Below, piece by piece: positions 13,542 through 24,787 of a stretch of DNA of 29,975 nt (positions are counted from its first letter, which is position 1; each line of letters opens with the position of its first letter). This DNA comes from Smittium mucronatum (Eukaryota > Kickxellomycota > Harpellomycetes > Harpellales > Legeriomycetaceae). The position numbers and the translations under genes are program-made. The notes under the pieces are model-generated. The model made no database searches, had not been told where the DNA came from, and was given only the letters and a program-made list of their open reading frames with translations. The stretch is from positions 1 to 29,975 of the forward strand of contig LSSL01001180.1 in assembly GCA_001953115.1 (NCBI GenBank). Direction: 5' to 3'.

Positions 13542-14015
13542 ATATCTACTGAAGCTAAAAAAGGTAGTAACTACACTTTAATTTTGGATAGAACCACAAA
13601 AAATTTATCCAATATAAAACTTTTTTCTTATAGAAACGTAAATATTCTCTTTTTTACAGAATTTATCCAAAAAACTATGAATTTTTTGAGTCTTGAACAA
13701 GCCTTAATATCTATAAATTATTCGCAGGTAATTTTGGAATACATAATATATATTTTAAAGTAAATCAAGCTCCAAAGTCAGGATGTGTTTCAAATTTTAT
13801 ATAGCTATATTCCTAAATTTTGAGCCATGTTAAAAACAACTTTTAACAAAGTGAAAACAAATTTTAGCGCTGAAATTTCCCATCAATCTGCTAATCGATT
13901 TAGTATTTTAAATTTCATTTATGACTATTTAGGTAAAATTACAGAAGATAAATTGAATTATAATATGCGAAAATTAGTAGAAATATCACCTTTTCAGTTG
14001 AAAATCACGCATTAA
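13542..14015 (+). pseudogene. Decayed reading frame, possibly hAT-related
   Basis: One reading frame stays largely open for 158 codons, broken only by stops at 13761 and 13821 before ending at 14013. The open segments are 73, 19 and 63 codons. About 14 stops would be expected in that distance at this base composition. The first segment contains YTLILDRTTKNLSNI followed by RNVNI. This resembles the 'YYSIILDxTxDxSxxEQ...RYV' block around the first catalytic Asp of hAT transposases with a DUF4371-type region, but the match is short and judged from memory. The last segment (Met at 13827) is not recognised. The internal stops make it a relic. Confidence 0.35.
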
Positions 14016-15365
14016 TTTGATTTTTTTTTAAACGCGCTTTACTCTATTATCGATATAATTACATAAAATATTTTTTTTATTTAATATTTTCAAAATATAA
14101 ATCAACTTTACTTTTAAAACCTGATCGTTATTTTTTGCATTATTTTTCACGCCTTAAAAAAAATGAGCTTAAAATTTAGACTGTTTTGAAAAATCTACTG
14201 CATTGACTTTTTTTTAATTTAAAAATCACATTAATAATGTTTAAATCTACCAATTTGATTTTCAAATGTACTTTTTTAGGTATAAATGGTCCGTTTTAAA
14301 AATCGAAAATGGTTAGATTTTCGCATTAAAATTTCAATTTCAGTTGGTAAAAAGTTCAGTTTAATAATTTAAAAATTCTAATAAATTTTTTAAAAAGACA
14401 ATAACAATTTAAAAGGCCAAATATATTTCGAAAAAGATTGAATATTCTTTTTAAATTGTTAAAATCCACCAATAAATTTCATAAATATAGTGCAAGCTCT
14501 ATCTAAAATCACAAATTTTTTAAAATAAAAATTTAAAAAAAATCCTTAAAGTTTTAAATAAAAATCTTTTAATTTAAGCTATTATATTAATTTTAAGAAT
14601 TTTTGATGTATTAAATTACTATTATGAACATTTGCTCAAATCGAAAATTAATTCCCACAAAGATTGTATCTTAGGAGAAAACATTGATCTTTTCTTAATA
14701 CTAAGTTATTTATATTTTTAATTTAGTAAAAATAAATATTTAATATACTTAACAGAATTTAAACTTATTTGACTAAAACTATCCACTTTTTTTTATTAAA
14801 GGGGTTTAAATTTAATGGTGACAAGTTTTTGAAAATTCAGCTGAATATCTTTATAAAAATGTTTCATTTTTACTTATTAAAAAATAAACATCAGTAATAA
14901 TTAACTAGTAGTGATAAAGTGGGTGCGAATAAACGATATAGATTAATATTTTTTGGGGATTTTTAGAATTATATTTTACTCCAATATCAATATAAAGTAA
15001 AGGGTATATATTTTCAACTATATTCCGCCTTTAATTTTATTGTTTGGATCTCTTTTTATTCTTTCTTTTAGAAATTTTTCCGTCTGATGAAAAAACATTA
15101 TGGTTTAAATATGCTCCTGAAAAATTCTTCCTAAGTTTTTGCTTTATATATTTCTATATCGCTAATCCATTAAATATATCAATATGAGGGTAATTTTTTC
15201 TGAAAGGCCATGAAATATCAAAATTACATATAATGTTATTTTTTTAGAAGATCTGGTCTTTTTTACCCAGTTCTTAAAAAGAAATTGGAAAAAGGTTTCA
15301 AAGAAACAATATTTTATTTTGAAGCCGAATTTTATATTTAGTATGATAGGTTTTACTGATTTTCA

Positions 15366-15608
15366 AGCTTTGTTCTCATGTGATATTTTAAATTGGCGCT
15401 TACTATAAAATTTTAACTTTTCATAAGTATTTGGTGCATTTTGGGATAAAAAATATAATTGATTAGTTATTTTTTGTTTTAGATCAATTTTTATTACTTC
15501 CATATAATTAAAGATAATGTCTAAATATGGATCTTCACTTATATATTTCCATTTAAGCTGAAATATAATATCATCCCTATTTATTTGTGTATTATCCTCC
15601 TGATATTT
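15366..15608 (-). pseudogene. 81-codon stop-free run, possible gene relic
   Basis: On the minus strand a run of 81 codons is open between a stop at 15609-15611 and TGA at 15363-15365. It has no early Met. The translation is rich in D, E, N, Q and K, with aromatic residues spaced as in a helical protein (for example IFQLKWKYISEDPYLDIIFN). No family is recognised. One or two runs of this length are expected by chance in the window. The call rests on composition and on the A-rich minus strand of this block. Confidence 0.2.
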
Positions 15609-15623
15609 TTATTTTTCCATTAC

Positions 15624-15657
15624 CTATTATAATTTTATTTTTATTATAATTTTATTT
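15624..15657. repeat. 17-bp tandem duplication
   Basis: Two adjacent 17-bp units (TTATTATAATTTTATTT type) differ at one position. No function is evident. Confidence 0.7.
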
Positions 15658-16306
15658 AGGAAATTAAAGTGCTGATTAAAAATTATTATTATTTTTTTTA
15701 TCCTATTAACATTATCAATAAATACCATTTCATTTATTCCTATATTTTTGATAAATTCTGATCCATTCTCCTAAATTAGATCGCAATAGGTTATGAATTA
15801 TCCGCAGTTTTTTGTAATTTTTTTACCATTCACTATTAGTCCTTTTTTATTAGTATAATATTTAGTATCCTATTTAATTTTTTTAACATAAAATTTTTAT
15901 TTTGTCTTATGTTCAATTGAATATAATCTTATTATTTATTCCTTAGATTTAATTGGTTATTTTAGTCTCCTCTCTCCATTTAGGTGTAGAATCACATTTC
16001 TTTATTGTAAATTTTTCTATCAGTATTTCAGGTCAGCTTTTAACATAATTTTATATATTAGCTATCTATTGGAGGTTATATCGCGCTGAAATGCTCAGGG
16101 TATTATGCTTTTTTCGATCAGATCATTATAAGGTTTCATAAATAAGGTTTTTACTGATGTTCGATTTTAATAAGAAAAAACCTTCATTAACTTTATCCGT
16201 TCCCATTTATCACTTTTTAATTGGGTTTTTTTATTATTTCAAATAAAAATTTTGATTTTCTATTTTATTTCATGTAATTACTTCCATTATTATGTTATAA
16301 TATAAG

Positions 16307-16335
16307 AAGTATAAACTATCTTAGATAGTATACTT
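16307..16335. repeat. Short imperfect hairpin followed by a T run
   Basis: AAGTAT...ACTATC is followed by TTA and then GATAGTATACTT, giving a 12-bp stem with a two-base bulge and a 3-base loop. A run of T follows directly. In AT-rich eukaryotic DNA this is probably incidental. Confidence 0.5.
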
Positions 16336-16886
16336 TTTTTATATAGCAGTATTTTACCATTTATATACATTTATTTCAGTGTATATTTTTTTATAAATCT
16401 TAATTTATATAATATCTTGGGATCCCTTTATTTTTAATCCTTTGAAATTTTATATAATTCATAGATATTTGAATTCTTTGTTTTAGTAAAAGATTTATTC
16501 ACTATCTTATTATTCTATAACTTTATTATTTTTTCTTATGTTGTTTTATCTTTATTAAATTTTTCATTTAAACATAGTGAATAATTTTTAGCCCTTTATT
16601 TAAGACTTTTTTATCTCTTTTTTTTATATCTATTTTAAAATTATTGGGATAAAATAGTAGTTTAATTTTTTCCATATAATTTGGGTAAAAAATTATTAGA
16701 TTCTTATACACGCAAAAAATTTGGCTCTATTATTTGTTGATTTAACTTTTTTTGGTGACTTTTCACTCTTTTTGATTACTTGTTTTATTTGAATCGGATC
16801 TGATGGCCCTCAATTCATTTTTTCGGCAGTTCTAAGCTGAAGTGAATATTTTTGATAATATTTCCATACTTAAAATATACTTATAT

Positions 16887-16926
16887 AATTATCTCTAATT
16901 ATCTCTAATTATCTCTAATTAGCTCT
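16887..16926. repeat. 10-bp tandem repeat, four copies
   Basis: Three exact copies of AATTATCTCT are followed by a fourth with one change (AATTAGCTCT). The 10-bp period is not a multiple of three, which argues against coding constraint at this exact place. Confidence 0.85.
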
Positions 16927-17043
16927 GTCATATTATTTCTCTTAATCCAAGAAAGGTGGGTACAATTCTTATATTCAAAGCCCTGCTATTCGCCTCGATA
17001 TAGTAAATTGGCAGCAAGTGTATTATAAAAGTCACTTATTTTA

Positions 17044-17462
17044 TATAAACACTGACATGTTTATATTTATTGTATTCTCTATGTATTTTTTTATTCCATC
17101 GGTCAGTATTTTTATACCGATTTCTCCATATAAATCAGATAAAGTAATCTTTATATAGTTATTTAGTTGTTCATCGCCACATTTCTATTGTATCATTTTA
17201 TTAATTTTTTTAAATTGATATATTTTTACATTTCAATTCACTGATATCATTAAATATTTCTAAGATTCCATTATATATTTTCTCATTATACTTTCTATAG
17301 GATTCTAAAGTGTTCCCATGTATATTGGTGGATTTTTCTTGGGTATTTCTTTATTTTTTTATTTAATAAACCATCTTTTTTCTCAATATCTGATAGTTCT
17401 GTTTCTGAAAGTTTATTTACTAAATTTTGATTTAGTGAAAGAATATTTTTACAAGCTTTAAG
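17044..17462 (-). pseudogene. Two coding-like open runs on the minus strand, possible relic
   Basis: Minus-strand runs of 55 codons (17298-17462) and 47 codons (17044-17184) lie close together in different frames. The upstream run includes LVNKLSETELSDIEKKDGLL; the downstream run includes ITLSDLYGEIGIKILTDGIK. Both look like helical protein rather than AT noise. I cannot assign a family. If they belong together, at least one frameshift and several stops separate them. Each run alone could be chance. Confidence 0.2.
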
Positions 17463-18639
17463 CTACCATATAGTAGTGAGTAGAAGCTATCTAATTTATT
17501 ACTAATTCATAATTTTTTGACTATTTTTTCTTCATCTTAGCCATATAATTCTTTTATTAATTGATTCCGTTAATTTAATTTTAAATTGGCAAAGAGATTT
17601 TCGTTTATTTTTTGTTAAATTGATCTTGATCTTGATCTCGCTATCGCTCTACCAATTTTTCTATAATTATAATAAAAATTCAATTCGGTAAACTTTAGTT
17701 GTTCTATAACATTTGAGTAATCAAACAGATATTATTTACTTTAATTGTTTAATTGTTTAATTTGTTTTCTCGCTACAGAGAATCTTTTTTTACATGAAAA
17801 ATAAGTGTTTTTGTTTTATATGATCCCAATTTTTTAATTATTTATATTTAATATTTAGAAATATTTTAAAATATTCTCTTATTGTATTAATTGAGAGAAA
17901 TGGGTGTTTTACGCTTCCAATTTTAGGGTCTTTATTTGCTTTTTTCCTGAAAATAGCTAATTAGATATGTGTTAAATATTTTTCTGAAAAATCGGCTAAA
18001 ACGGTGTTTTCGATGGAGCATTTATATAAATTAGTATTTCGAATATTTTTATAAGCAATAATTGATCTTATCTACCAGATTTTTTTTGCGAGTGTATATT
18101 GGTTTGTTTTTTGGCCCTAGGCTTATAAAAATTTCTAGCTTGGACGTATTGGTTAATTTTGCATAATATCATTCTATTTTTTATTTGTATTTTCTGAGGG
18201 AGTGGCTGTCATGTATTTCAGTTTCAAATATTTCAATGTCTATTCCACTCATCATCATATTTTTACAGTTTATTTTTTTACTATAAACGTTGTTTCTCGT
18301 TATAATCTAATAAAAGCACTCCTTCTCTTTTGTTTTTTGGTAGAATAGAGTTGAAAAGCTTTTATTTTTTATTTTTTTCAGCTCTTTCAATGAAATTCTT
18401 ATCATCGCATCGAAATAGGTGATAATTTCAAACATCTTGTATTTTTTATTTATAATTTCGGCTGTATATTTTCACCAATATTTCATACTAACACATTTTT
18501 ATTCCAGAATTTTATCTCTGACTTATAATTTCGATTTACTGTAGTAAAAATATTTAATATTTTTTCACCTTTTTTAACAATGCGAAAATCCGCTTTTTTT
18601 AAGCTTTGATATCTCATTTAAATTTATTGTTTTTTTTCC

Positions 18640-18658
18640 ATATATATATATATAGGGG
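18640..18658. repeat. (TA)n tract ending in GGGG
   Basis: Fifteen bases of alternating A/T run into GGGG, the same juncture as at 11996-12019. The sequences on either side are otherwise unrelated. Confidence 0.6.
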
Positions 18659-20892
18659 CTATATGATGTTACAAGCTACTTTATTATATTAATTTTCATA
18701 ATTTAATTCTATTTCATCATCAGAATAAATTTCCTTTTTTCTTACTATCACTATTTCTATACATTTTTTATTTTCACGTCAAATTTATAAATTATTTATT
18801 TGTTTCAAATTTGTGCGTATACCTTTTTCTGTGTTTGAAGAAATATTTAATATAATTAGTATGAGATATTCCCTTTTTTTATTTTATTAAAAGTACTACT
18901 GAAATTTCTGCTTTTATTTTTGAACTTATATAATATATTTATATTTGGGACATTTTATAAGCCTCTTATTTTTTCATTTGAATCTTTTGAGTCGGAATGG
19001 CAACTTTTATTAGATAGGGCATGATTTGTTTAAATTTTTGACAATATTTTCATTGTCGATTAATCTTTAAAATTAATAATTTCTATTGGAAATTTTCCTT
19101 TTATGTAAATGCGAATAATATATAAATACGAATTATTATATGGCTATATAAACTTAATTTCTCAATAATATAAAAACAAGAAATTATCTATACAAAATAT
19201 TCCTTTCCCATATCTGGAATACCGTTTTTTAAAAAAACACACGGTTAATTGTAAATAATTTTTGCTATTTCTATGATTACAGCTCTTTAATTATTATTTT
19301 TTATTAAGCCCCAAACAATTCCTAAGCGATTATATATATATTGTTTCTATTTCTGTTGGCTAAAAATAATTTTTAATTCTTTAATCGTTGATATCCTCCG
19401 TGAAAACAATACATATTATTATTAATATATATATTTCAAAATAGAGAATATATCAGTGATAAATTAAAAGTATATTTATCTTAAAACAAATCTAAGAATA
19501 AATTAAGTGAATTATTAAATAATATTCCCGATATATTTATCTAAAGATTAAGATATTTATAAAAAAAAATATTTTCAAATTTTAAAATTAAAATTAAAAT
19601 ATGTTTCAATAAAACTCTTTGATTTATATAATATAAAAAAGGTATTAAGCTTGGAATATTTTTTGATTCACTATAGAAATAATAAGAGACTTTAACTCAG
19701 GTATTTTCAACAAAATCTTAAACCCCAGTAAGCCAATGCATCATATAAATATCATATGCTACATAAAAATGAAGTTCTCAACAATGAAAATACCCGTACT
19801 GGTAAAAAAAAATGAAAAATAAACACAAGAACTAAGTCATAAATATAAATCGGATCATTTTTTATTAAAAATAAAAAAAAATCTCAAAAAAATTTTGTAG
19901 CTAAGCTATTTTTTATAGATAGTATATCTTCTTTTACCATATCTTATAGTGGACAAACTCAAAATGATTGAAAGTCGGATGGTATAAAATACCAGTAACT
20001 CAAAGGGGTTTAAACTTTTATTTAATTAATATTCAAAAATTAAATTCAAACACTAAGAATGGATTTAAAAAACATATAACTTGAAGTGAGGTTTTGAATA
20101 TTTTATATATGAATGCAATCTCATTATAAATAGAGGATATATTGCGATAAACTTATTCTCCAATGAAAAAAACATCTTTGGTTTATTATAGTACGAATAG
20201 AAGAGACCATCCCAGCTAAAAGCAGTGAAAATTGTCGAAACTAAATTATGAGAGTACTTATTTACCTCAATACTACTTTTAATCGCAGTTGATGCCTACT
20301 GAGAATCCATTATGGAAAAAATGATGGAAATTGTGGATATTTATCACCAGCTATTCATGGCACGTGTAATTTATTTGGCAGTATTTTGTTTTTTGCATCA
20401 TAATACATCTTGAAATTGACATACAGAATTATCAATATTCAAAAAAAAATTGATTTACTCATTAAAAAAACCTAAAAGTTTCAATAAAATTTCAATCCTA
20501 ATATACTGATATCATTAAAAGAGAAAATGAAACCAGCAGTGATGAAGAATAAGAAGAGGATTCAAAAAGCTTCAAACTAAATAGCATAATATCTAGCTTT
20601 GGGGGAACTTCCAAGGATTTTAAAGAAATTATCCAAAAAAATAATGGAAATGACCAAAATTTTCAAGAGGCCATCTCCTAAAAATGATTTTTTGCAAAAA
20701 ACTAACCTCATGATTTTATGAAAGTGAATTATTCGATTATAGACTCAAAAAAAAAAATTAAATTATCTTTATAATATGTTTAAAAAAAATGGGAATAAAA
20801 CCCCCTATTAAATTAACTTTAGTTGATTTGGACTAAGTAAAAATCCTCCCTAAAGATACATAATTATTTTATATTAAGTAACTTGCTGAGAT

Positions 20893-20918
20893 ATTTGATT
20901 AAATTTGATTAAATTTGA
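20893..20918. repeat. 10-bp tandem repeat, 2.6 copies
   Basis: The unit ATTTGATTAA occurs twice, then ATTTGA. It lies inside the decayed hAT element and probably arose after its death. Confidence 0.75.
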
Positions 20919-21394
20919 CTCTCAGGGATTATGCAGATGGGATAATAATTCATTAAAATACTCAAAATATTTTAGTTTATTATTAATAATATTGGGTATT
21001 ATAAATCGGAAATAGGGTTTATGCTTTATAATTTTATACTTATTAGGATTAAACAGTAAATAAATACAAGAAAAATAATTTTAATGAATTATTCGGATAG
21101 CCCAAATTAATTATATTTGCATTATCCAGGATTTTTTATGCCTTAAAACACCAAAATTTATATTATATTATATATACAGCTTTGGATAAATATAGTATGC
21201 TAATTACAAAAAGTGATGTGGAAAATTTTGGGACCCAATCATAGATATTAGATTTTCAAAATAAATACATTGAAATTTTCTTTTAAAAAAATCAGTAAAA
21301 AAATCAATAAATGCCACAAAATTGAAATATTTTGAAGAAATTAGAAACCAAATGAATTTTTATCAGCACACTGGGATATAACAGACTCCTTTAA

Positions 21395-21553
21395 AAAATA
21401 AATAAACTTTTTTTAACAATACCTTCAACATCTATTGAGACTGAGAAACGATTTAACGAGGCAAGGATGTTCAGTAAAAAAGTGAGATCCAGTTTATCTG
21501 TCAAAAATTTATACCCAATTTCACTAAAAAAGCCATGTTTAATATACGAATAA
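21395..21553 (+). pseudogene. hAT transposase C-terminal dimerisation domain fragment
   Basis: Fifty-two codons are open up to TAA at 21551. They read through KINKLFLTIPSTSIETEKRF and continue NEARMFSKKVRSSLSVKNLY. This matches the family pattern near the C-terminus of hAT transposases: a small hydrophobic stretch, 'IPxTSxxxERxFSxAG', then 'xxKxRxxLxxxxxxxLxxL'. This region makes transposase dimers. The usual Ser-Glu-Arg appears as Thr-Glu-Lys here. The fragment ends about 15 residues after NLY, about where hAT proteins usually stop. Upstream, the same frame hits a stop at once, so only the tail survives. Confidence 0.75.
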
Positions 21554-21740
21554 ATTTATTTGTGAAAAAATTAATCGTATCATTTTAACATTTTATTCTT
21601 AATAATAATAATTTAAAACATATTTTTCAACTTTTAAATTCTTCTGGAAATGTGTAATATTCTTTGTCGTAAATTTTAATTTTCGAAAAAACGTTTTTTT
21701 TTCTCTCAGTAGAAATTAAATATAAGATTTATTATAGCAT

Positions 21741-21766
21741 CAGGTTCAAATTTTTGGACTACCCTA
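21741..21766 (-). repeat. Candidate right terminal inverted repeat of the hAT element
   Basis: Read on the minus strand, this begins TAGGGTAGTCCAAAAATTTG and continues AACCTG. hAT ends commonly start CAGGG followed by a short AT/GTCCAAA-type stretch, so a C-to-T change in the first base would give the canonical form. It lies 188 bp beyond the transposase stop, a normal distance. The left partner is not convincingly found. Confidence 0.6.
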
Positions 21767-24208
21767 ATTCAAAAAACCCGTAAAATAAACATTAAAAAAA
21801 TTCTGTTAGTAACAGTTTAAAATAATACTTTTAATTCTTTTAAACTGAATCTATTAAAGGATAGAAAATAGAACTCAAAAATATTTTATAACCTGATATT
21901 AAATTACATAGAACTTATGTTGAGTTATATAGATATTTTTTTATTTTTTAAGGCAGGAAAGAGTAAATTATAGAGTGCCATTTATAATACTTTGGTATAT
22001 TTAATTAATTAAAAACTGTTATAATGTTTTTGAAAAAAAAATACATACCAGAATAGTCGATTTAATTGATATAGAGCCCAGAATTTATAGAAAATTCTTT
22101 TTAAACTGTAATTTATAGTTCAGAAGCATAGGATCGAAGTCTGAGAAATTCTATTGAAATAAAGGTTTTATAGTTACAAAAGATAATATAGTTTAAAGGG
22201 GACGATAAAAGAATTTCTCAAAAATTATCAAATTAGTGAAAATTTAAAGGCTTTATATTGTAAGAAGAAATAACTAAAATTAGTGAGAGTGGCTTTTAAC
22301 TCAATAAATTTCACCGATTACCCTTATATATTGATATTCTTGGATAAAAGGAATTACCCAGGCTAAATGTTTTTAGAAAAATATAACGTTTAATAATATA
22401 CACACCTTCTGGAACAGAAGAAAAAATCTTTCATAAAAGAAGATAAAGTGCATAATAATGGAAGAAAAAAAGGTGTGTTCAACGTCTAAATTCGGTTTTT
22501 ATATAAAAAAAAAAGGATAGGAGAAAGGTATCAATATAATTTATTATAATAATAATCGAGTTAAAATACATATTTCCCAGTTTCATATTATGAATATTCG
22601 ATTGGGAATAAAGTTGGAGGGAGTGGAAACATAGAAAAATATATCAAATTTAATTTTAATGGATTAATATAACTGGGATTGGCCTATAATGTTTCTTCAT
22701 AACAAAAAATCATTTTTTTATTGATATTATGGGTAAAATTTTGTAATTATATAGCAAATTTTATCCCAATTATTAGAGAATTTTATAAGTTTTAAATTAG
22801 ATAAGCGAATAAAAATCCCCGTAATTTTTATACAATAAACTGATTTTTTTGAAGATGTGGCCAATTAACCATAAATTTTTTCAGAAAAGCGAATTAATCT
22901 AACATAACCATCTTTTAGATGGATTATTTTCCAAACTTATTTTGGTTCCATTAACTGCAAATTCATCTTTTTTACTAAATATTTTTCTAAAAAAATCTGA
23001 TTCTGTAATAGACATATATCAGTTCATGTTGTGTTTAAAACATATTTCACAATATTTAATTAATTATAGTTTAGCGTAAGTCTTGAAAAAAAAAGTTATT
23101 GTTCAATATTTTTATAAATTCTCGAAACGGTTTTCTTGTGGTAATTTTTTTAAAATATTGCGTGAAGGATGGGAACCTTCCCATAGTGTTAGAGCTTTTT
23201 CTTTCTCCATTTTCTCCGTTTACATGAATTTGGTATTACGTTGTTATTCTTTTACCTTGAAATTGTTTCGAAGCTTTTGAAGGGAATTTAATGATTTTTT
23301 ATGTTAAAATGATGTTATATCGAGTACCTTCACTTTTTGTGGGTTCATATTATGATTTTTTACAACATCCCAAACCCATAATTGGATTTAAAAATGCACA
23401 GTAATGTTACTAAATTCAAATTAATAAAATGATGCTTCCAAAAGATCTGTATTTTGATAGGCCACTATTGAATTTTTTTTGGAAATTTCGGGTCTTTTTC
23501 TTTTATTGATTTTTGGATGGTGCTTATCGTTTTTCTATTTCAAAGTAATTTTTCATTCTGGAAATCGAATAAATATTACTTTGTAGAATCTGAAGATATT
23601 TTGATTGAAACCTCTTATAAGTCCTAGATTGAGGAAAACTCCACCTATATAATTTTTTTTCCTTTTTAAAGGATCATTTTCTAATTCAATTTTGAGTATC
23701 GAAGCATTGATATAGTTAATTTCTTTTTTTATAATTGATATAATGGGATTTTCTTCTAAAAAAGGTTTATTATAACTTAGAATTTGTTCATTTCGGGTAC
23801 TATTGCTAGTTTTTTATTTGAAAATATAACATAAGCTTTTTTTAATTTTTATTGGTTAATTTAGTTTATTTCCTGTTTAAAAGAGATTGTTTAACATTAA
23901 ATTTCTAGTCCTTATTAAATAAATCTACTTTTAACATTTTAAGTCATAAAATTTTCGCATATTAATTTCATATATTACATAGAAAATCCATTTTAAACGA
24001 TTTATTAATTATATAGAGAAATATTTTTTTTATAATTAACGATCCCATTAAATATTTTCTCATTAAAAACGAATTAACCTATCGTTATTCATAAAAAGAG
24101 AATCTTTTTAAGCATAATTATTCCTGTAATACTAATAAAGATAAAATTTAAAATTGAATTAAAATTGATAGACATAAATCAAATTAAGTAAACAATAGTC
24201 AAATTGCG
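21767..24208. other. AT-rich desert, no supported gene
   Basis: No recognisable gene is present. The + strand is A-rich to about 22.9 kb. The segment at 23.0-23.7 kb has slightly more G and contains a 65-codon run (23083-23280) with no Met start and no recognised domain. I tested 22.1-22.9 kb for a mariner-type DDE signature and did not find one. Confidence 0.55.
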
Positions 24209-24294
24209 TTTTTAAAAATTAAAAATTAATTTATGTGTAAATCAAGATAAAAAAAAGTGCACATTAGTTAATTTTAGGTCAGGTAACTAAAAAA
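24209..24294 (+). repeat. Left arm of a weaker inverted repeat pair
   Basis: The arm starts TTTTTAAAAATT and ends AACTAAAAAA. It resembles the reverse complement of 24691-24787: about 85% over the first ~45 bp, then a gap, then a second matching block of about 27 bp. The sequence is AT-rich, so the match is weaker evidence than its length suggests. Confidence 0.45.
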
Positions 24295-24690
24295 TTTTTT
24301 TAGCTTGATAGAAAAAATGATAGGAAGAGCATTTACAGATTGATTTTTAGCAAATTTATTAGCCTTTAATCCTAAAAATTGCAACAATAACTACAATAAA
24401 ATATCTATATTGACTTATTCTATGCATATTTTTGAAATCAAAATCAAAAATCCTTAAGAATACAAGAATTAGGATGTTAAATTTGTGTATAAAGCGATAT
24501 CATACAACATTTATTAAAATTATATTTTTTAGAATGGTTTCAATGAAATCTATCCTCCTTATAATGTTCAAAATGTGCCTAATTATTCGAGTATAAACTC
24601 AACCGAACAATGAAAAATTTAATCCTTTTTAAAACTTAATTATCCAATATTATTTATTTTTCTATATGAACTCAAAATAAAATGGGTTAT

Positions 24691-24787
24691 TTTTTTAGTT
24701 GGCTTGATTTAAAATTTACCGTCATGTACCTAAATTGATTTTTTTTTACTTAATTTGACACGTAAATTAATTCTAAATTTTTAAAAA
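24691..24787 (-). repeat. Right arm of the weaker inverted repeat pair
   Basis: This is the partner of 24209-24294, separated from it by about 396 bp, giving an overall span of about 580 bp. It could be the remains of a small fold-back element. No target-site duplication or coding interior is visible. Confidence 0.45.

Larger units (their letters stand above)
14016..19013. other. AT-rich desert with a strongly T-rich + strand
   Basis: No intact gene is visible. From about 15.3 to 19.0 kb the + strand has clearly more T than A, so the minus strand is A-rich, as coding strands often are in AT-rich genomes. Several minus-strand open runs of 47-81 codons occur here and are listed separately. Short tandem repeats are scattered through it. 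Confidence 0.55.
19014..21766 (+). mobile_element. Decayed hAT-type DNA transposon, left end uncertain
   Basis: The right end is supported by a hAT-like terminal repeat at 21741-21766 and, just upstream, a readable hAT transposase C-terminus at 21395-21550. A Ser/Glu/Asp-rich segment at 20514-20678 (ENETSSDEE, then one stop, then EEDSK) resembles the acidic stretch often found upstream of the hAT dimerisation domain. Further upstream, near 20.0 kb, a TSNSKGFK motif recalls the BED-type region, but weakly. The body is full of stops and frameshifts, so the element is dead. The left boundary used here is the weak terminal-repeat candidate at 19014 (TAGGGC...AAATTTTTGA), which would give 2.75 kb, a usual hAT size. 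No 8-bp target duplication was found. Confidence 0.5.

Noticed and set aside
22081..22900. Possible mariner/Tc1 relic
   Set aside because: Translation in three + frames gave a few coding-like words but no DDE/D motif, no HxDN block and no terminal repeat.
23083..23280. 65-codon open run with relatively more G+C
   Set aside because: It has no ATG start, no recognised domain and no splice context. It is recorded only as part of the gap.
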